In this document: positions 32,335 to 40,906 of the stretch, piece by piece
Layout of the letters: every line of letters starts with the position of its first letter
Position numbering within the stretch: the stretch's first letter is position 1
Assembly (NCBI RefSeq): GCF_033097365.1
Contig: NZ_AP028461.1
Span: 3,286,001 to 3,350,000, forward strand
Reading direction: 5' to 3'
Length of the DNA stretch: 64,000 nucleotides
Source: Actinoplanes sichuanensis
GTDB taxonomy: Bacteria; Actinomycetota; Actinomycetes; Mycobacteriales; Micromonosporaceae
Position numbers and translations under genes: made by a program
The notes under the pieces: generated by a model
What the model saw: the letters and a program-made list of their open reading frames with translations, nothing else
Told to the model about the DNA's origin: nothing
The model's database searches: none

Positions 32335-34635
32335 TCATCCTTCCCGGACGGGTTTCCCGGTGGCGGTGCGGCGCAACTGCGGGACGAGGCGCAGGTCGCG
32401 TGGTCGCTCGGCTCGGGACAGCCGGTTCGCCGCCCATTCCCGCAACCGCTCGACGGTCAGCGCACTGCCCTCCCGGACCTCGACGGTGGCCCGCAGCCGC
32501 TGCCCGAACTCGGCGTCCGGGACGGCCTCCAGCAGTACGTCGGTCACGTCCGGGTGGGCGGTGAGGACGGCGGCGACCGGGCCCGGGTACACGTTCTCTC
32601 CACCGGAGACGATCATGTCGTCGAGTCGCCCGTCCACGAACAGCCGCCCGGCCGGATCGAGATGTCCCAGGTCGCCGGTGCCCAGCCACTGGCCGTCCGG
32701 CTGCCAGCCGCGTACCCGGATCTCGCCGATGCGGCCGGGCGGGACACCCGTACCGTCTGGTCCGACGATGTCGATCTCGACGCCGCGTGGCGCCCGCCCG
32801 ACCGTGCCCGGTGCCGCCCGCAGATCCGCCGGTGTCGCCATGGCCGCCCAGCCCGCTTCGGTCGTCGCGTACATGTTGAAGGTCCGGTCGCCGAATCGTT
32901 CCCGAAGCCGTTCGCACAGGTCGGCGGTGAGGGGCGCGGCGCCGCTGACGATGCCGCGAAGCGTCGGGAGGTCCGGCGGATCCGGCAGTTCGCACAGCCG
33001 GCGCAGCTGGATCGGCAGCGCGAACAGCAGTCCGGCCCGATGCTCGCCGACCGCGTCGAGGATCCGCTGAGGGTCGCCGCCGGGCACGAGGACCACCGGC
33101 GCGCCGAGGACGAGCCCGGCGGACAGATAGGTCAGCCCGTATCCGTGATGCGGCGGCGTCGCGACGACGATCGACTCGCCGGGCCGGACCGGTGTCATCC
33201 GCAGGTGGGTGGTGACCGGGCCGAGCAGCATGCCGACCGGCAGTGGCCGCGACACGCTGCGCGGGATCCCGGTGGTCCCGGACGTCAGCACGAACACGCG
33301 GCCGGGCCGGACCGGCCCGGCCGGCGGCGCGGCGTCACTGATCAATTCCGGCCAACCCACGGTGGGTACGCCCACCGCCCCCACCGCGTCCGGTTCGTTG
33401 ATCAGGGCCTTCGCCCGTTCGCGGCGCAGTACCTCGGCCATCCGGTCGGCCGGCAGGTCAGGGGGCAGCAGGATCACGTCGGCGCCCAGCCGGGCCAGCC
33501 CGGCCGCCGACGCCACGAACCCGCGATGACCGTCGCAGGCCAGCCCGACCCGATCTCCGGCGCCGATGCCGAGACGGGTGGCCGCGTTCGCCGCGATGCG
33601 CTCGGCCAGTCCGGTCAGTTCCCGGTAGCGGACCGGTCCGTCGGCGTCGACGAGCGCGACCCCGTCCGGTGTTCCGGCCGCGACCGCCGTGGCGAGACTG
33701 CGCCCATGCCGGCGACCGGCCCGCAGCACCCGCGCGAGACGGGCCGGTCGCCACAGCCCGGTGGCCGCCAGCACCCGCAACGGCTCGACGGCGTCGATCA
33801 TCCGCAATCCGGCGGCCAGTCCTCGCTCGACGGTCCGTGGCGCCGCGGCCATCAGCACCGAGCCGAGTCTCGCCCACCACGGCCACCAGTTCGTGCGATG
33901 GGCCACCGACCGGCAGACGATCTCCGCGGCGTCGCCCGCCGACATCGCCGGTGCCCGGCGGTAGTGCGGCGTCGGCGCGCTCATCCGGGTCCGGACCAGA
34001 TTGAGGTACGTCGTGCTGACCGTCACCCGATCGGCCCGCAGTTCGACCGCGGCACAGCGCAGCCACGTGTCGAACGCCGACTTCGACGCCAGGTAGGACG
34101 ACCAGTTCGGGGTCCGTGACGACAGCCCGGCCGTGGAGACGTTGACGATGTGCCCGCCACCCGCGGCCCGCATCGTCGGAAACAGCGCCAGCATCAGCTG
34201 AGCGGGCCCGAGGAAGTTGAGACTGTTCGTCCGCTGAATGTCATGGAACCGGTCGGCGGTGTCGGCGACCGACCGCCGGATCGACCGCCCGGCGTTGCTG
34301 ACCACGACATCGATCCGGCGATGCCGTTGCACCAGGTCCGCGGCGAGCGCGGCCGCCGCTTCCGGAGACGACAGATCAGCCGGGTGTACGAAAGCCCGCC
34401 CGCCGGCCGACTCGATCTCCGTCCGGACCTGCTCGAGTCGCTCTTCGGTGCGGGCCACCAGCAGCACGGTCGCCCCGGCCGCCGCCAGCCGCTTCGCCGT
34501 GGCCTCCCCGATCCCTTCGGAGGCTCCGGTGACGAGCACGGTCTTCCCGTCGACGGCTTTCCGCAGCCGCCCATCCCGGGGCCCACGCCCGGTGATTCCC
34601 AACCCGATCGCAACCCACCGTCTCGCCTGGTCCAC
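32335..34635 (-). CDS. two-domain protein: short-chain dehydrogenase/reductase + acyl-CoA synthetase
   Basis: The 766-residue fusion carries an SDR in residues about 28-290: TGASEGIG cofactor motif, NVSTAG serine and SSYLASK active-site Tyr/Lys. It resembles the reductase domain of actinobacterial fatty-acyl-CoA reductases, including LVRTRMSAPT. Residues about 310-766 are an ANL enzyme: LTSGTTGIPRSVSR (A3), YATTEAGW (A5), GTGDLG (A7), GRLDDMIVSGGENVYP (A8) and RTATGKPVREG with the A10 lysine. Together they could activate a carboxylic acid and reduce or oxidise the product. The GTG start 34635 has no clear ribosome site. It lies 82 bp behind the MFS gene in the same direction. Confidence 0.85.
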   Translation of the reverse strand: MDQARRWVAIGLGITGRGPRDGRLRKAVDGKTVLVTGASEGIGEATAKRLAAAGATVLLVARTEERLEQVRTEIESAGGRAFVHPADLSSPEAAAALAADLVQRHRRIDVVVSNAGRSIRRSVADTADRFHDIQRTNSLNFLGPAQLMLALFPTMRAAGGGHIVNVSTAGLSSRTPNWSSYLASKSAFDTWLRCAAVELRADRVTVSTTYLNLVRTRMSAPTPHYRRAPAMSAGDAAEIVCRSVAHRTNWWPWWARLGSVLMAAAPRTVERGLAAGLRMIDAVEPLRVLAATGLWRPARLARVLRAGRRHGRSLATAVAAGTPDGVALVDADGPVRYRELTGLAERIAANAATRLGIGAGDRVGLACDGHRGFVASAAGLARLGADVILLPPDLPADRMAEVLRRERAKALINEPDAVGAVGVPTVGWPELISDAAPPAGPVRPGRVFVLTSGTTGIPRSVSRPLPVGMLLGPVTTHLRMTPVRPGESIVVATPPHHGYGLTYLSAGLVLGAPVVLVPGGDPQRILDAVGEHRAGLLFALPIQLRRLCELPDPPDLPTLRGIVSGAAPLTADLCERLRERFGDRTFNMYATTEAGWAAMATPADLRAAPGTVGRAPRGVEIDIVGPDGTGVPPGRIGEIRVRGWQPDGQWLGTGDLGHLDPAGRLFVDGRLDDMIVSGGENVYPGPVAAVLTAHPDVTDVLLEAVPDAEFGQRLRATVEVREGSALTVERLREWAANRLSRAERPRDLRLVPQLRRTATGKPVREG

Positions 34636-34717
34636 CGCGCCATTGTGGATCAGGCACCGTCCCGGCGTACCCGCTGCCGTCGTGGTTCTTCGAGGCCGAG
34701 GACGGCGGTGACCCGGG

Positions 34718-36106
34718 TCAGTCGTCGGTGCCGCCGGTGAGGGCGGTGGCGGCGTCGGTGGGGTAGGTGCGCTGGCCGTTGAGGACGATCAGGCTGCCGA
34801 TCACCAGGGGAAGCAGGACCACCGTGTAGGCCCAGCGCAGTGAGCCGGTGCTGTCCGAGGCGAGGCCGATCAGCCATGGGCCGAGGGCTCCGCCCAGCGT
34901 GACCAACATCTGCAGGACGGCGAAGCCCAGGCCTCGGCGGGACGCGGCGACCACGTCGGCGTTGGCGGCGGTCAGGTTGGCGATGGCTCCGGCGAAGCCC
35001 ACGTTGGCCAGGGTGAAGCAGATCGCCTGCGGCACCAGGACCGGCACCGTCACCGCACCGGCCAGGAACACCGTGCCGAACAGCAGGGACCAGCCGCCGA
35101 TCGCGACCCGGTGCTGGTGGTACCGGTCGCCGAGCCGGCTGCCGGCGAGGATCCCGGCCACGATGCCGACCAGGCCCGCGCCGCCGCCGACGGCCGCCGC
35201 GGAGGCTTCGGGCAGGCCGAACTCCCGGGCGTAGAACGACGGCATCCAGAAGAACAGTCCGCCGAGTCCGAAGAAGAGGATGCTCAGGCCGATGATCACC
35301 GAGCGGAGGGTGCGGATCCGCAGCAGCGCGGCCAACTGGGCCCGCATCGGCACCGGCGTCAGGCCACTCGCGGGGTCGGAGTCGGGTCCGGTTCCGGAAT
35401 CGAACCCGGAGGCGGTCGCGGAGGAGGAGCTGTACCAGCGGGAGAGGCTGTCGCCGAGGCCGCGGACCGGTTCGCGGACCGTCAGCATCAGCAGCGCGAT
35501 GATCACGCCGGGTATCGCGACCAGGAAGAACCCGGTGCGCCAGCCGACCGTCTGGGCGAGCGCGCCACCGGCGATGACCCCGATCGGCAGGCCCGCGAAG
35601 TACGCCATCCGCTCGTATCCGTACGCCCGCGCGCGCCCCGGCCCGGGGTAGAGGTCACCGAGCAGGCTGGACGCGGGCGGGTTGTACAGCTGGCCGGCCG
35701 CGCCGAGCAGCACCCGCACCGCGAACAGGGTCGCGTACGTGCCGGCCAGCCCGGTGCCGACGGTGAGCAGCGCCCAGACCGCGACGATCGCCGACACCGT
35801 CCAGGTGCGCCTACCGGTGTCGGCGAGTCTGCCGGCCGGGAGCAGGAGCACGATCGCCGCGATGGCCCCGGCCGTGGCGATCGCCCCGCCCTGGCTGTCG
35901 CTGAACCCGAACTCCTCCTGAATGGTCGGCAGCGCCCCGGCCAGCAGGTTGTACTCGATCCGGTCGATGGCGGCGACGAGCGCGATGCAGACGGCGGGCC
36001 ACCACCCGAACGGCGCTCCGGAACCGCGTTGCACGGTCACCGGCGGCCGCCCGGGGTAGGCCGTCACCTGTTTGATCTGCTGCGAGGACTCACCCGTGAC
36101 CGCCAT
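34718..36106 (-). CDS. MFS transporter, probable product exporter
   Basis: The 462-residue protein has about 12 hydrophobic segments. Loop motifs include RLADTGRRTWTV between TM2 and TM3 and a central cytoplasmic loop rich in Ser/Gly/Asp (about 225-252). The sequence DRIEYNLLAGALPTIQEEFG is typical of Spinster/sugar-phosphate-like MFS proteins. The ATG 36106 starts 32 bp after the hotdog gene, with a small palindrome GAAAC-GCT-GTTTC (36125-36137) in the gap. Its place in the FAAL operon suggests export of the pathway product or import of a precursor. Confidence 0.85.
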   Translation of the reverse strand: MAVTGESSQQIKQVTAYPGRPPVTVQRGSGAPFGWWPAVCIALVAAIDRIEYNLLAGALPTIQEEFGFSDSQGGAIATAGAIAAIVLLLPAGRLADTGRRTWTVSAIVAVWALLTVGTGLAGTYATLFAVRVLLGAAGQLYNPPASSLLGDLYPGPGRARAYGYERMAYFAGLPIGVIAGGALAQTVGWRTGFFLVAIPGVIIALLMLTVREPVRGLGDSLSRWYSSSSATASGFDSGTGPDSDPASGLTPVPMRAQLAALLRIRTLRSVIIGLSILFFGLGGLFFWMPSFYAREFGLPEASAAAVGGGAGLVGIVAGILAGSRLGDRYHQHRVAIGGWSLLFGTVFLAGAVTVPVLVPQAICFTLANVGFAGAIANLTAANADVVAASRRGLGFAVLQMLVTLGGALGPWLIGLASDSTGSLRWAYTVVLLPLVIGSLIVLNGQRTYPTDAATALTGGTDD

Positions 36107-36138
36107 GCAGGCACCCTACGGGGGGAAACGCTGTTTCG

Positions 36139-37026
36139 CTAGGGGACACGTGAGAGTCGGCCGAGGACGCTCGGCTTGTCCACCTCCGCGGCGTACACGC
36201 CGAGGACCGCGGTGCCGTCGTCCCACAGCCGCCCTCGGGTGGTGAAGGCGTCCCCGGCCCGGAACGGATTGCGGAACGACAGGACGACCCGGTCGGCGGA
36301 CTGCTCGGCGACCGGCAGCCCGGCCTGCGCCTGCAGCACGGTCAGGTGGTCCTCCAGCAGGTTCAGGTACTCGCCGGTGAAGACGATCTGGTTGGTGTCG
36401 GTGTGCTGCAGCCCGAACACCCCGGGCCGTTCCCCGGCGGTGAGCTCGGCGGCGTCCGACGGCGGTTCGGCGACCTCGGCGGCGCCGGGATGGCCCGGTT
36501 CGAGCACGTGTACGGCCAGATGCTCGGTCTGCGGCAGCGGTTCCGCGACGATCCGCTGCCCGGGCGGCCCGTCCCGCCGGACCAGGGTGAGCAGCAACCG
36601 CCCGGTGCCGCAGGTGAACGGCTCGTCGGACACGGTCTCCCGATAGCGGAACGGATCACCGGTGCCCGGCCGTGACGTGAACGTGTAGAGGCACTCGAAA
36701 CCGAGCCGCGACGGACGCTGCCCCAGCCCCCACCCGGACAGCTCGACATGCCGGGTGATCACGGTGACGTCCAGATCGGCGCCGACCGCCAGCGGGCCGG
36801 GCCGCCGCTCGAACTCGGCGTGCGTGACGACCGACCCGTACCCGGCGGCCCGCAGCCCGGCCACGTCGACGTGCCTGGTGAAGCTGTCGTACATCATCGG
36901 CACCGCGAACGCGAGCATCGACCTGGTCTTGAGCCGGAAGCCCCGGTCCAGATCAGGGATGTTCAGCGTCACCCGGTGCTCGCCGCGCACCTCGTCGACG
37001 AGCTCAGCCGACGGTGTTCCGGTCAT
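36139..37026 (-). CDS. double-hotdog-fold protein, thioesterase-like
   Basis: The 295-residue protein appears to contain two hotdog halves. The second carries LQHTDTNQIVFTGEYLNLLE, similar to the acyl-thioesterase motif of 4HBT/acyl-ACP thioesterases in which Asp/Asn and Tyr line the active site. The first half has YDSFTRHVDVAGLRAAGYGS. ATG 37026 follows GGAGGACC and overlaps the hydrolase 3' end by 23 nt. In a FAAL/ACP operon, a role in releasing, editing or dehydrating an ACP-bound acyl chain is likely. The family assignment comes from motif shape only. Confidence 0.55.
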   Translation of the reverse strand: MTGTPSAELVDEVRGEHRVTLNIPDLDRGFRLKTRSMLAFAVPMMYDSFTRHVDVAGLRAAGYGSVVTHAEFERRPGPLAVGADLDVTVITRHVELSGWGLGQRPSRLGFECLYTFTSRPGTGDPFRYRETVSDEPFTCGTGRLLLTLVRRDGPPGQRIVAEPLPQTEHLAVHVLEPGHPGAAEVAEPPSDAAELTAGERPGVFGLQHTDTNQIVFTGEYLNLLEDHLTVLQAQAGLPVAEQSADRVVLSFRNPFRAGDAFTTRGRLWDDGTAVLGVYAAEVDKPSVLGRLSRVP

Positions 37027-37912
37027 TGAGGTCCTCCTCGGAAAACGCCGACCCGAAGGCTTCCCGTAGGCAGGTGACCACCCGGGACGCGTAACCGGCC
37101 GGGTCGGCCAGATGGTTGGTGAGATGACGCCCGGCCGGCACCCTCCACACGGTCACCGGGCCGGCGCAGTCCGACCGCAGGAAACGGCAGCTGTCCTCGA
37201 CGTCGAACATGCTGTCGCGGGCGCCGACGATCTGCAGCACCCGGGTGCCGTGCAGCGCACGCACCGACCGGCGGGCGTGCCGGTAGAGCGGCCCGGCGCG
37301 GGTCCACAGTGCGGCGGCCCGGGCCACGACCAGATCGGTGACCGCCCGGGTGCGCCGGAAACGGGCTCCCCGGCGTTCCCGGCGCAGCAGCGTGTCCAGC
37401 ATCCCCACCCAGCGGACCAGCGGAACCGAGTCCAGCACCACCGCCGGATAGTGCCGGCCCGCGGTCCCGGCGTGCGCGATCGCCATGTTGCCACCGAACG
37501 AGCAGCCGAGCAGGGCCACCCGTCCGGCGAAGGCGGGATGGGCGAGGTCGATGTGCCGTACCACCGCGTCGAGGTCTTTCAACGGTCCCCACAGGCCGTC
37601 GCGCCACCAGTGCCGGGGCGCGGCGCTCTCGCCGCAGCCGCGGAAATCGAAGGTGACCACGGCCAGTCCCTGGTCGACCAGCAGCCGGGTGTGCGCGAGC
37701 GTCCGCGATTTGCTGGCGTTCCGGGCGTGGCACACCACCACCATGCCCCACGCGTCGGGCGGGAGGAAGGCCCACCCGTGGATCCGCAGCCCGTCGGTGG
37801 TCGTCACGGTGAACGGTTCGGCGGTGAGCCCGTGGTCCTCGGGGGTGGCGAAGTCGGCGCCCGCGGCGGGCCAGACGAACCGCCGGAACACGGTGACCGG
37901 GTACCGGATCAC
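37004..37912 (-). CDS. alpha/beta hydrolase
   Basis: The 302-residue serine hydrolase has nucleophile elbow LLGCSFGGNMA (Ser about 143), oxyanion segment VVVCHARNASKS and FDFRGCGESAAP. The likely acid is in GARDSMFDVEDS and the catalytic His in PAGRHLTNHL. Sequences of this type occur as type II thioesterases or carboxylesterases. The start is a GTG in a 4-nt GTGA overlap with the molybdenum enzyme, and it overlaps the hotdog gene by 23 nt, which points to tight co-expression. It may hydrolyse a pathway thioester or ester. Confidence 0.85.
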   Translation of the reverse strand: MIRYPVTVFRRFVWPAAGADFATPEDHGLTAEPFTVTTTDGLRIHGWAFLPPDAWGMVVVCHARNASKSRTLAHTRLLVDQGLAVVTFDFRGCGESAAPRHWWRDGLWGPLKDLDAVVRHIDLAHPAFAGRVALLGCSFGGNMAIAHAGTAGRHYPAVVLDSVPLVRWVGMLDTLLRRERRGARFRRTRAVTDLVVARAAALWTRAGPLYRHARRSVRALHGTRVLQIVGARDSMFDVEDSCRFLRSDCAGPVTVWRVPAGRHLTNHLADPAGYASRVVTCLREAFGSAFSEEDLNDRNTVG

Positions 37913-40173
37913 GGGACCAGCGCCAGATCCACCCGGGTGTCCTTGAGCAGGGGCTGCCAGGTGACCGGGTCGATGTTGTCCGAGCTGGTCAGCAGGTTCG
38001 GGTGGGTGTCCGCCTTATCGGGATGGAACGACAGGTAGAGGTGCCCGGGCGGCACGTCGGCGGTGATCTCGGCTGGGCACTCGAGCGACCCGATCGGGTT
38101 GTGCAGCCGCACCCGGGCGCCCGAGGTGATGCCGAGCCGGGCCGCGTCGGAGTCGTTGACGTACACGAAGTTGGTGTCCGGCCAGTTCGCGGCGCCGGTC
38201 GCGGTGGACGAGTTGAACATCGCCACGTTGTTGCGGCGCACCGCCTTGCCGCCCATCGCGCCCCGGCCGGTGATCAGTACGAACCCGCCGCGGTTGCGGT
38301 CCTGGTAGGGCACCAGCCGTTCCTCGGCCGGCAGGTGGAACGTCGCCAGCCGGTGGTCGGCGGCGCGGATCCCGGAGAACGGCGAGCCGGGCCGGTAGCG
38401 GCGTTCACCGGCCCACTGGGCGCCCTCACCGGTGCGGATGTCGGTCAGGGTGATCGGCCGGCCGTCGGCGTGCGAGAACTCGTTGTAGAAACCCCGGGAC
38501 GCGGCCTGGATCTCGTCCCAGATCGGCTCGGTCAGTGGCTCCCCGTACTCGTCGAGGGGGTAGCTGAACGCCGTGTCGAGAGCGTGCGCGTCGAGGTCGG
38601 CGTTGCCCTTGGCGACCAGTTCGTCGACGTCGAGGAGAGCGTCGAGACCGGTCGTGGCGGGCGGCGGCTCCTCGGTCAGGCGCCGGGCGATGGTACGGGC
38701 GATCTCGCACACGATCCGCACGTCGCTCCACGCCTCGAACCCCGGCTCCTCGACCGGCTCCATGTACTGCAGCCGCCGTTCCCCGTTCAGGAAGATCCCG
38801 GACGTCTCGTGTTTGGTCCGGCACGGCAGCACGATGTCGGCGTACTCCATGATCTCGGGGTTGTAGTAGGAGTCGATGTAGACCACGCAGAGGTCCATCA
38901 TCCGCTCCCGCCACTTCGCCAGGTTGGGGAAGTTGCGGGCCGGGTTGGTGCCGAAGACGAACAGGGTCCGTAGCCGTTCCGAGGTGGCGAACGACGCGAC
39001 CGGCAGGCCCGGTTCGGGGTTGATCCGCCACGACGGCAGCCCCCACAGGCCGGCCATCCGCTCCCGGTCGACTTCTTCGGTGACCTTCATCCGGAACGGC
39101 AGCAGCCGGCCCGAGTAGCCCATCGCCAGTTCGGCGGAGGCGTTGGACTGTCCGGCCATCCGCACGTGCCCGCGCCCGGGTGCGCCGATGTGGCCGGTGA
39201 GCAGGTGCAGGTTGAGGATGGATGCGACTCCGGCGCTGCCCACGGTCTGGTTGATGCCGACCGAGCTGGTCGACACCACCCGGTCGCGGGTCCACAGTCG
39301 CGCGGCCCGGACGAACCTGTCGCGCATGTCGGCCGGATCCATGCCGTGCGGGGTGATCCGGGCGACGATCTCGTCGGCCGAGAACGGGCCGGTCCGCACG
39401 AACCGTAGGAACTGTTCGGCCGAGGCCGGATCGGCGTGTCCGGCGACGTAGCCGGGGTCCCATCCGTCGTGGTCGATCAGGTGTCGGGCGAATCCGATGT
39501 TGAGGAGCACGTCACTTCCGCTGCGTACCGGAAGATGAATGTTGTTCGGATCGTCGGCGAGTAGCAGGTCGACCGTGTCGGTGCGCCGGGGGTCGACGAC
39601 GACCTTGACCGCGCCACGGTTCTGCCGCACGTACCGCTGGAAGATCGTCGGATGGTTGGCGGCCGGGTTGTGGCCGTAGAAGAAGATCGCCTCGGCGTGC
39701 CGGTAGTCGTCGTAGCAGGAGAACGGGCCCTCGTTGCCGAAGACCAGTTCGTGCCCGCCGGCGTTGTTGGCCAGGCACTGTTCGGCGTTGGAGCAGATGT
39801 TGTTGGTGCCCAGGTGGCCCTGGAAGAACTTCTTGGCGATCCACAGCGCCTCGGTGGTCATCTGCCCGACGCCGTAGAAACCGAGCGAGTCGCGGCCGAA
39901 GTCCTGCCGGTCGGCCAGGATCGAGTCGGCCGCCATGTCGATCGCGTAGTCCCAGGACACCCGCTCCCAGCCGTAGGGCGAGCGCAGCATCGGGCCGGTG
40001 AACCGCTGCACGTCCTGCGGCCGCGAACCGAGATGCTGCTGGAAGTAGTGCGCGCCCTTGACGCACACCCCGGCGCTGCCGGTGCCGCGCACCTTGCCGG
40101 CCGGGGTGATCGTCACCTGGTCCACCACGCCGCAGAACGTGCACAGCGACCGGCGCGACCCGTCGTCATCCAT
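37909..40173 (-). CDS. molybdopterin (bis-MGD) oxidoreductase, formate-dehydrogenase/nitrate-reductase-like
   Basis: The 754-residue catalytic subunit of the DMSO-reductase superfamily uses ATG 40173, which overlaps the SDR stop by 8 nt. The N-terminal [4Fe-4S] motif is atypical: C11-x2-C14-x3-D18-…-C37-VKG, with Asp in place of the third cysteine. The probable Mo-ligand segment is NNICSNAEQCLANN, with Cys133 at the selenocysteine position of FdhF. MGD-binding blocks include FYGHNPAANHPT, VDPRRTD, LLTGHIGAPGRGHVR, LFVFGTNPARNFPN, IVLPCRTKHETSG and the C-terminal RNNVAMFN…LHNPIGS domain. No partner electron-transfer subunit lies nearby. Its place in a lipid operon suggests a redox step on a pathway intermediate rather than respiration. 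Confidence 0.88.
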   Translation of the reverse strand: MDDDGSRRSLCTFCGVVDQVTITPAGKVRGTGSAGVCVKGAHYFQQHLGSRPQDVQRFTGPMLRSPYGWERVSWDYAIDMAADSILADRQDFGRDSLGFYGVGQMTTEALWIAKKFFQGHLGTNNICSNAEQCLANNAGGHELVFGNEGPFSCYDDYRHAEAIFFYGHNPAANHPTIFQRYVRQNRGAVKVVVDPRRTDTVDLLLADDPNNIHLPVRSGSDVLLNIGFARHLIDHDGWDPGYVAGHADPASAEQFLRFVRTGPFSADEIVARITPHGMDPADMRDRFVRAARLWTRDRVVSTSSVGINQTVGSAGVASILNLHLLTGHIGAPGRGHVRMAGQSNASAELAMGYSGRLLPFRMKVTEEVDRERMAGLWGLPSWRINPEPGLPVASFATSERLRTLFVFGTNPARNFPNLAKWRERMMDLCVVYIDSYYNPEIMEYADIVLPCRTKHETSGIFLNGERRLQYMEPVEEPGFEAWSDVRIVCEIARTIARRLTEEPPPATTGLDALLDVDELVAKGNADLDAHALDTAFSYPLDEYGEPLTEPIWDEIQAASRGFYNEFSHADGRPITLTDIRTGEGAQWAGERRYRPGSPFSGIRAADHRLATFHLPAEERLVPYQDRNRGGFVLITGRGAMGGKAVRRNNVAMFNSSTATGAANWPDTNFVYVNDSDAARLGITSGARVRLHNPIGSLECPAEITADVPPGHLYLSFHPDKADTHPNLLTSSDNIDPVTWQPLLKDTRVDLALVP

Positions 40174-40906
40174 GTGGCACCCCGGCGAGGTCACGTCCGA
40201 GAGCGGCGGTGCCGAGCGTCCAGCCGCCGTCGATCACGAACTCCTGCCCGGTCACGTAGGCGGCGGCCGGCGAGACCAGGAACGCCACCAGCGCCGCGAC
40301 CTCCTCCGGCGTGCCCAGCCGACCCGCCGGGATGTGCCTGGTCACCGCCTCTTTCCAGGCGTCCGGGCGGAGCGCGGTCGGGCCCGAGTCGACGAAACCG
40401 GGCGACACGGTGTTGCAGGTGACCCGATAGGCCGCGAGCTCGGCGGCCAGGCTGCGGCTGAACGCGGCGACACCGGCCTTCGCCGCGGCGTACGCCGACA
40501 GACCGGGCATGCCCACCCGCGCCGCCGCCGAGCCGACGCTGACGATCGCGCCGCCCCCGGCCTTCATCAGCCGGAACGCGGACGCCCGGCAGACGTTCGA
40601 AACCCCGATCAGATTCACCGCGACGGTACGGTCGACCTGCGCCGATTCGCTGCGGAGCAGGGGTGCGCCGTCCACCGATCCGAAACAGTTCACCACCGCC
40701 GAGAACCGCCCGCCGCGCCACGCGGTCGCGACGAAGTCCGCACACGACGTCGGATCCTCTACATCGACCGGCAGCACCTCCACCGGCAGATCGCCCACCG
40801 AGGACTTCCCGGAGTGGCAGCCGACCACCACCTCGTGCCCCTGGTCGAGCAGTGTCCGGACGACGGCGCCGCCGATCCCGCCGGCGCCGACGACGACAGC
40901 CCTCAC
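40166..40906 (-). CDS. SDR family oxidoreductase (FabG-like)
   Basis: The 246-residue protein starts at GTG 40906 in a GTGA overlap with the radical SAM stop. The frame extends to 41119 but that part is antisense shadow. The Rossmann motif is VVVGAGGIGGAV, a variant of TGxxxGxG. The catalytic serine is in VSVGSAAA and Tyr/Lys in SAYAAAKAG, followed by the SPGFVDSG and YVTGQEFVIDGGW blocks of classical SDRs. It probably reduces a 3-oxoacyl-ACP or oxidises a hydroxyl in the FAAL pathway. Confidence 0.9.
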   Translation of the reverse strand: MRAVVVGAGGIGGAVVRTLLDQGHEVVVGCHSGKSSVGDLPVEVLPVDVEDPTSCADFVATAWRGGRFSAVVNCFGSVDGAPLLRSESAQVDRTVAVNLIGVSNVCRASAFRLMKAGGGAIVSVGSAAARVGMPGLSAYAAAKAGVAAFSRSLAAELAAYRVTCNTVSPGFVDSGPTALRPDAWKEAVTRHIPAGRLGTPEEVAALVAFLVSPAAAYVTGQEFVIDGGWTLGTAALGRDLAGVPHG

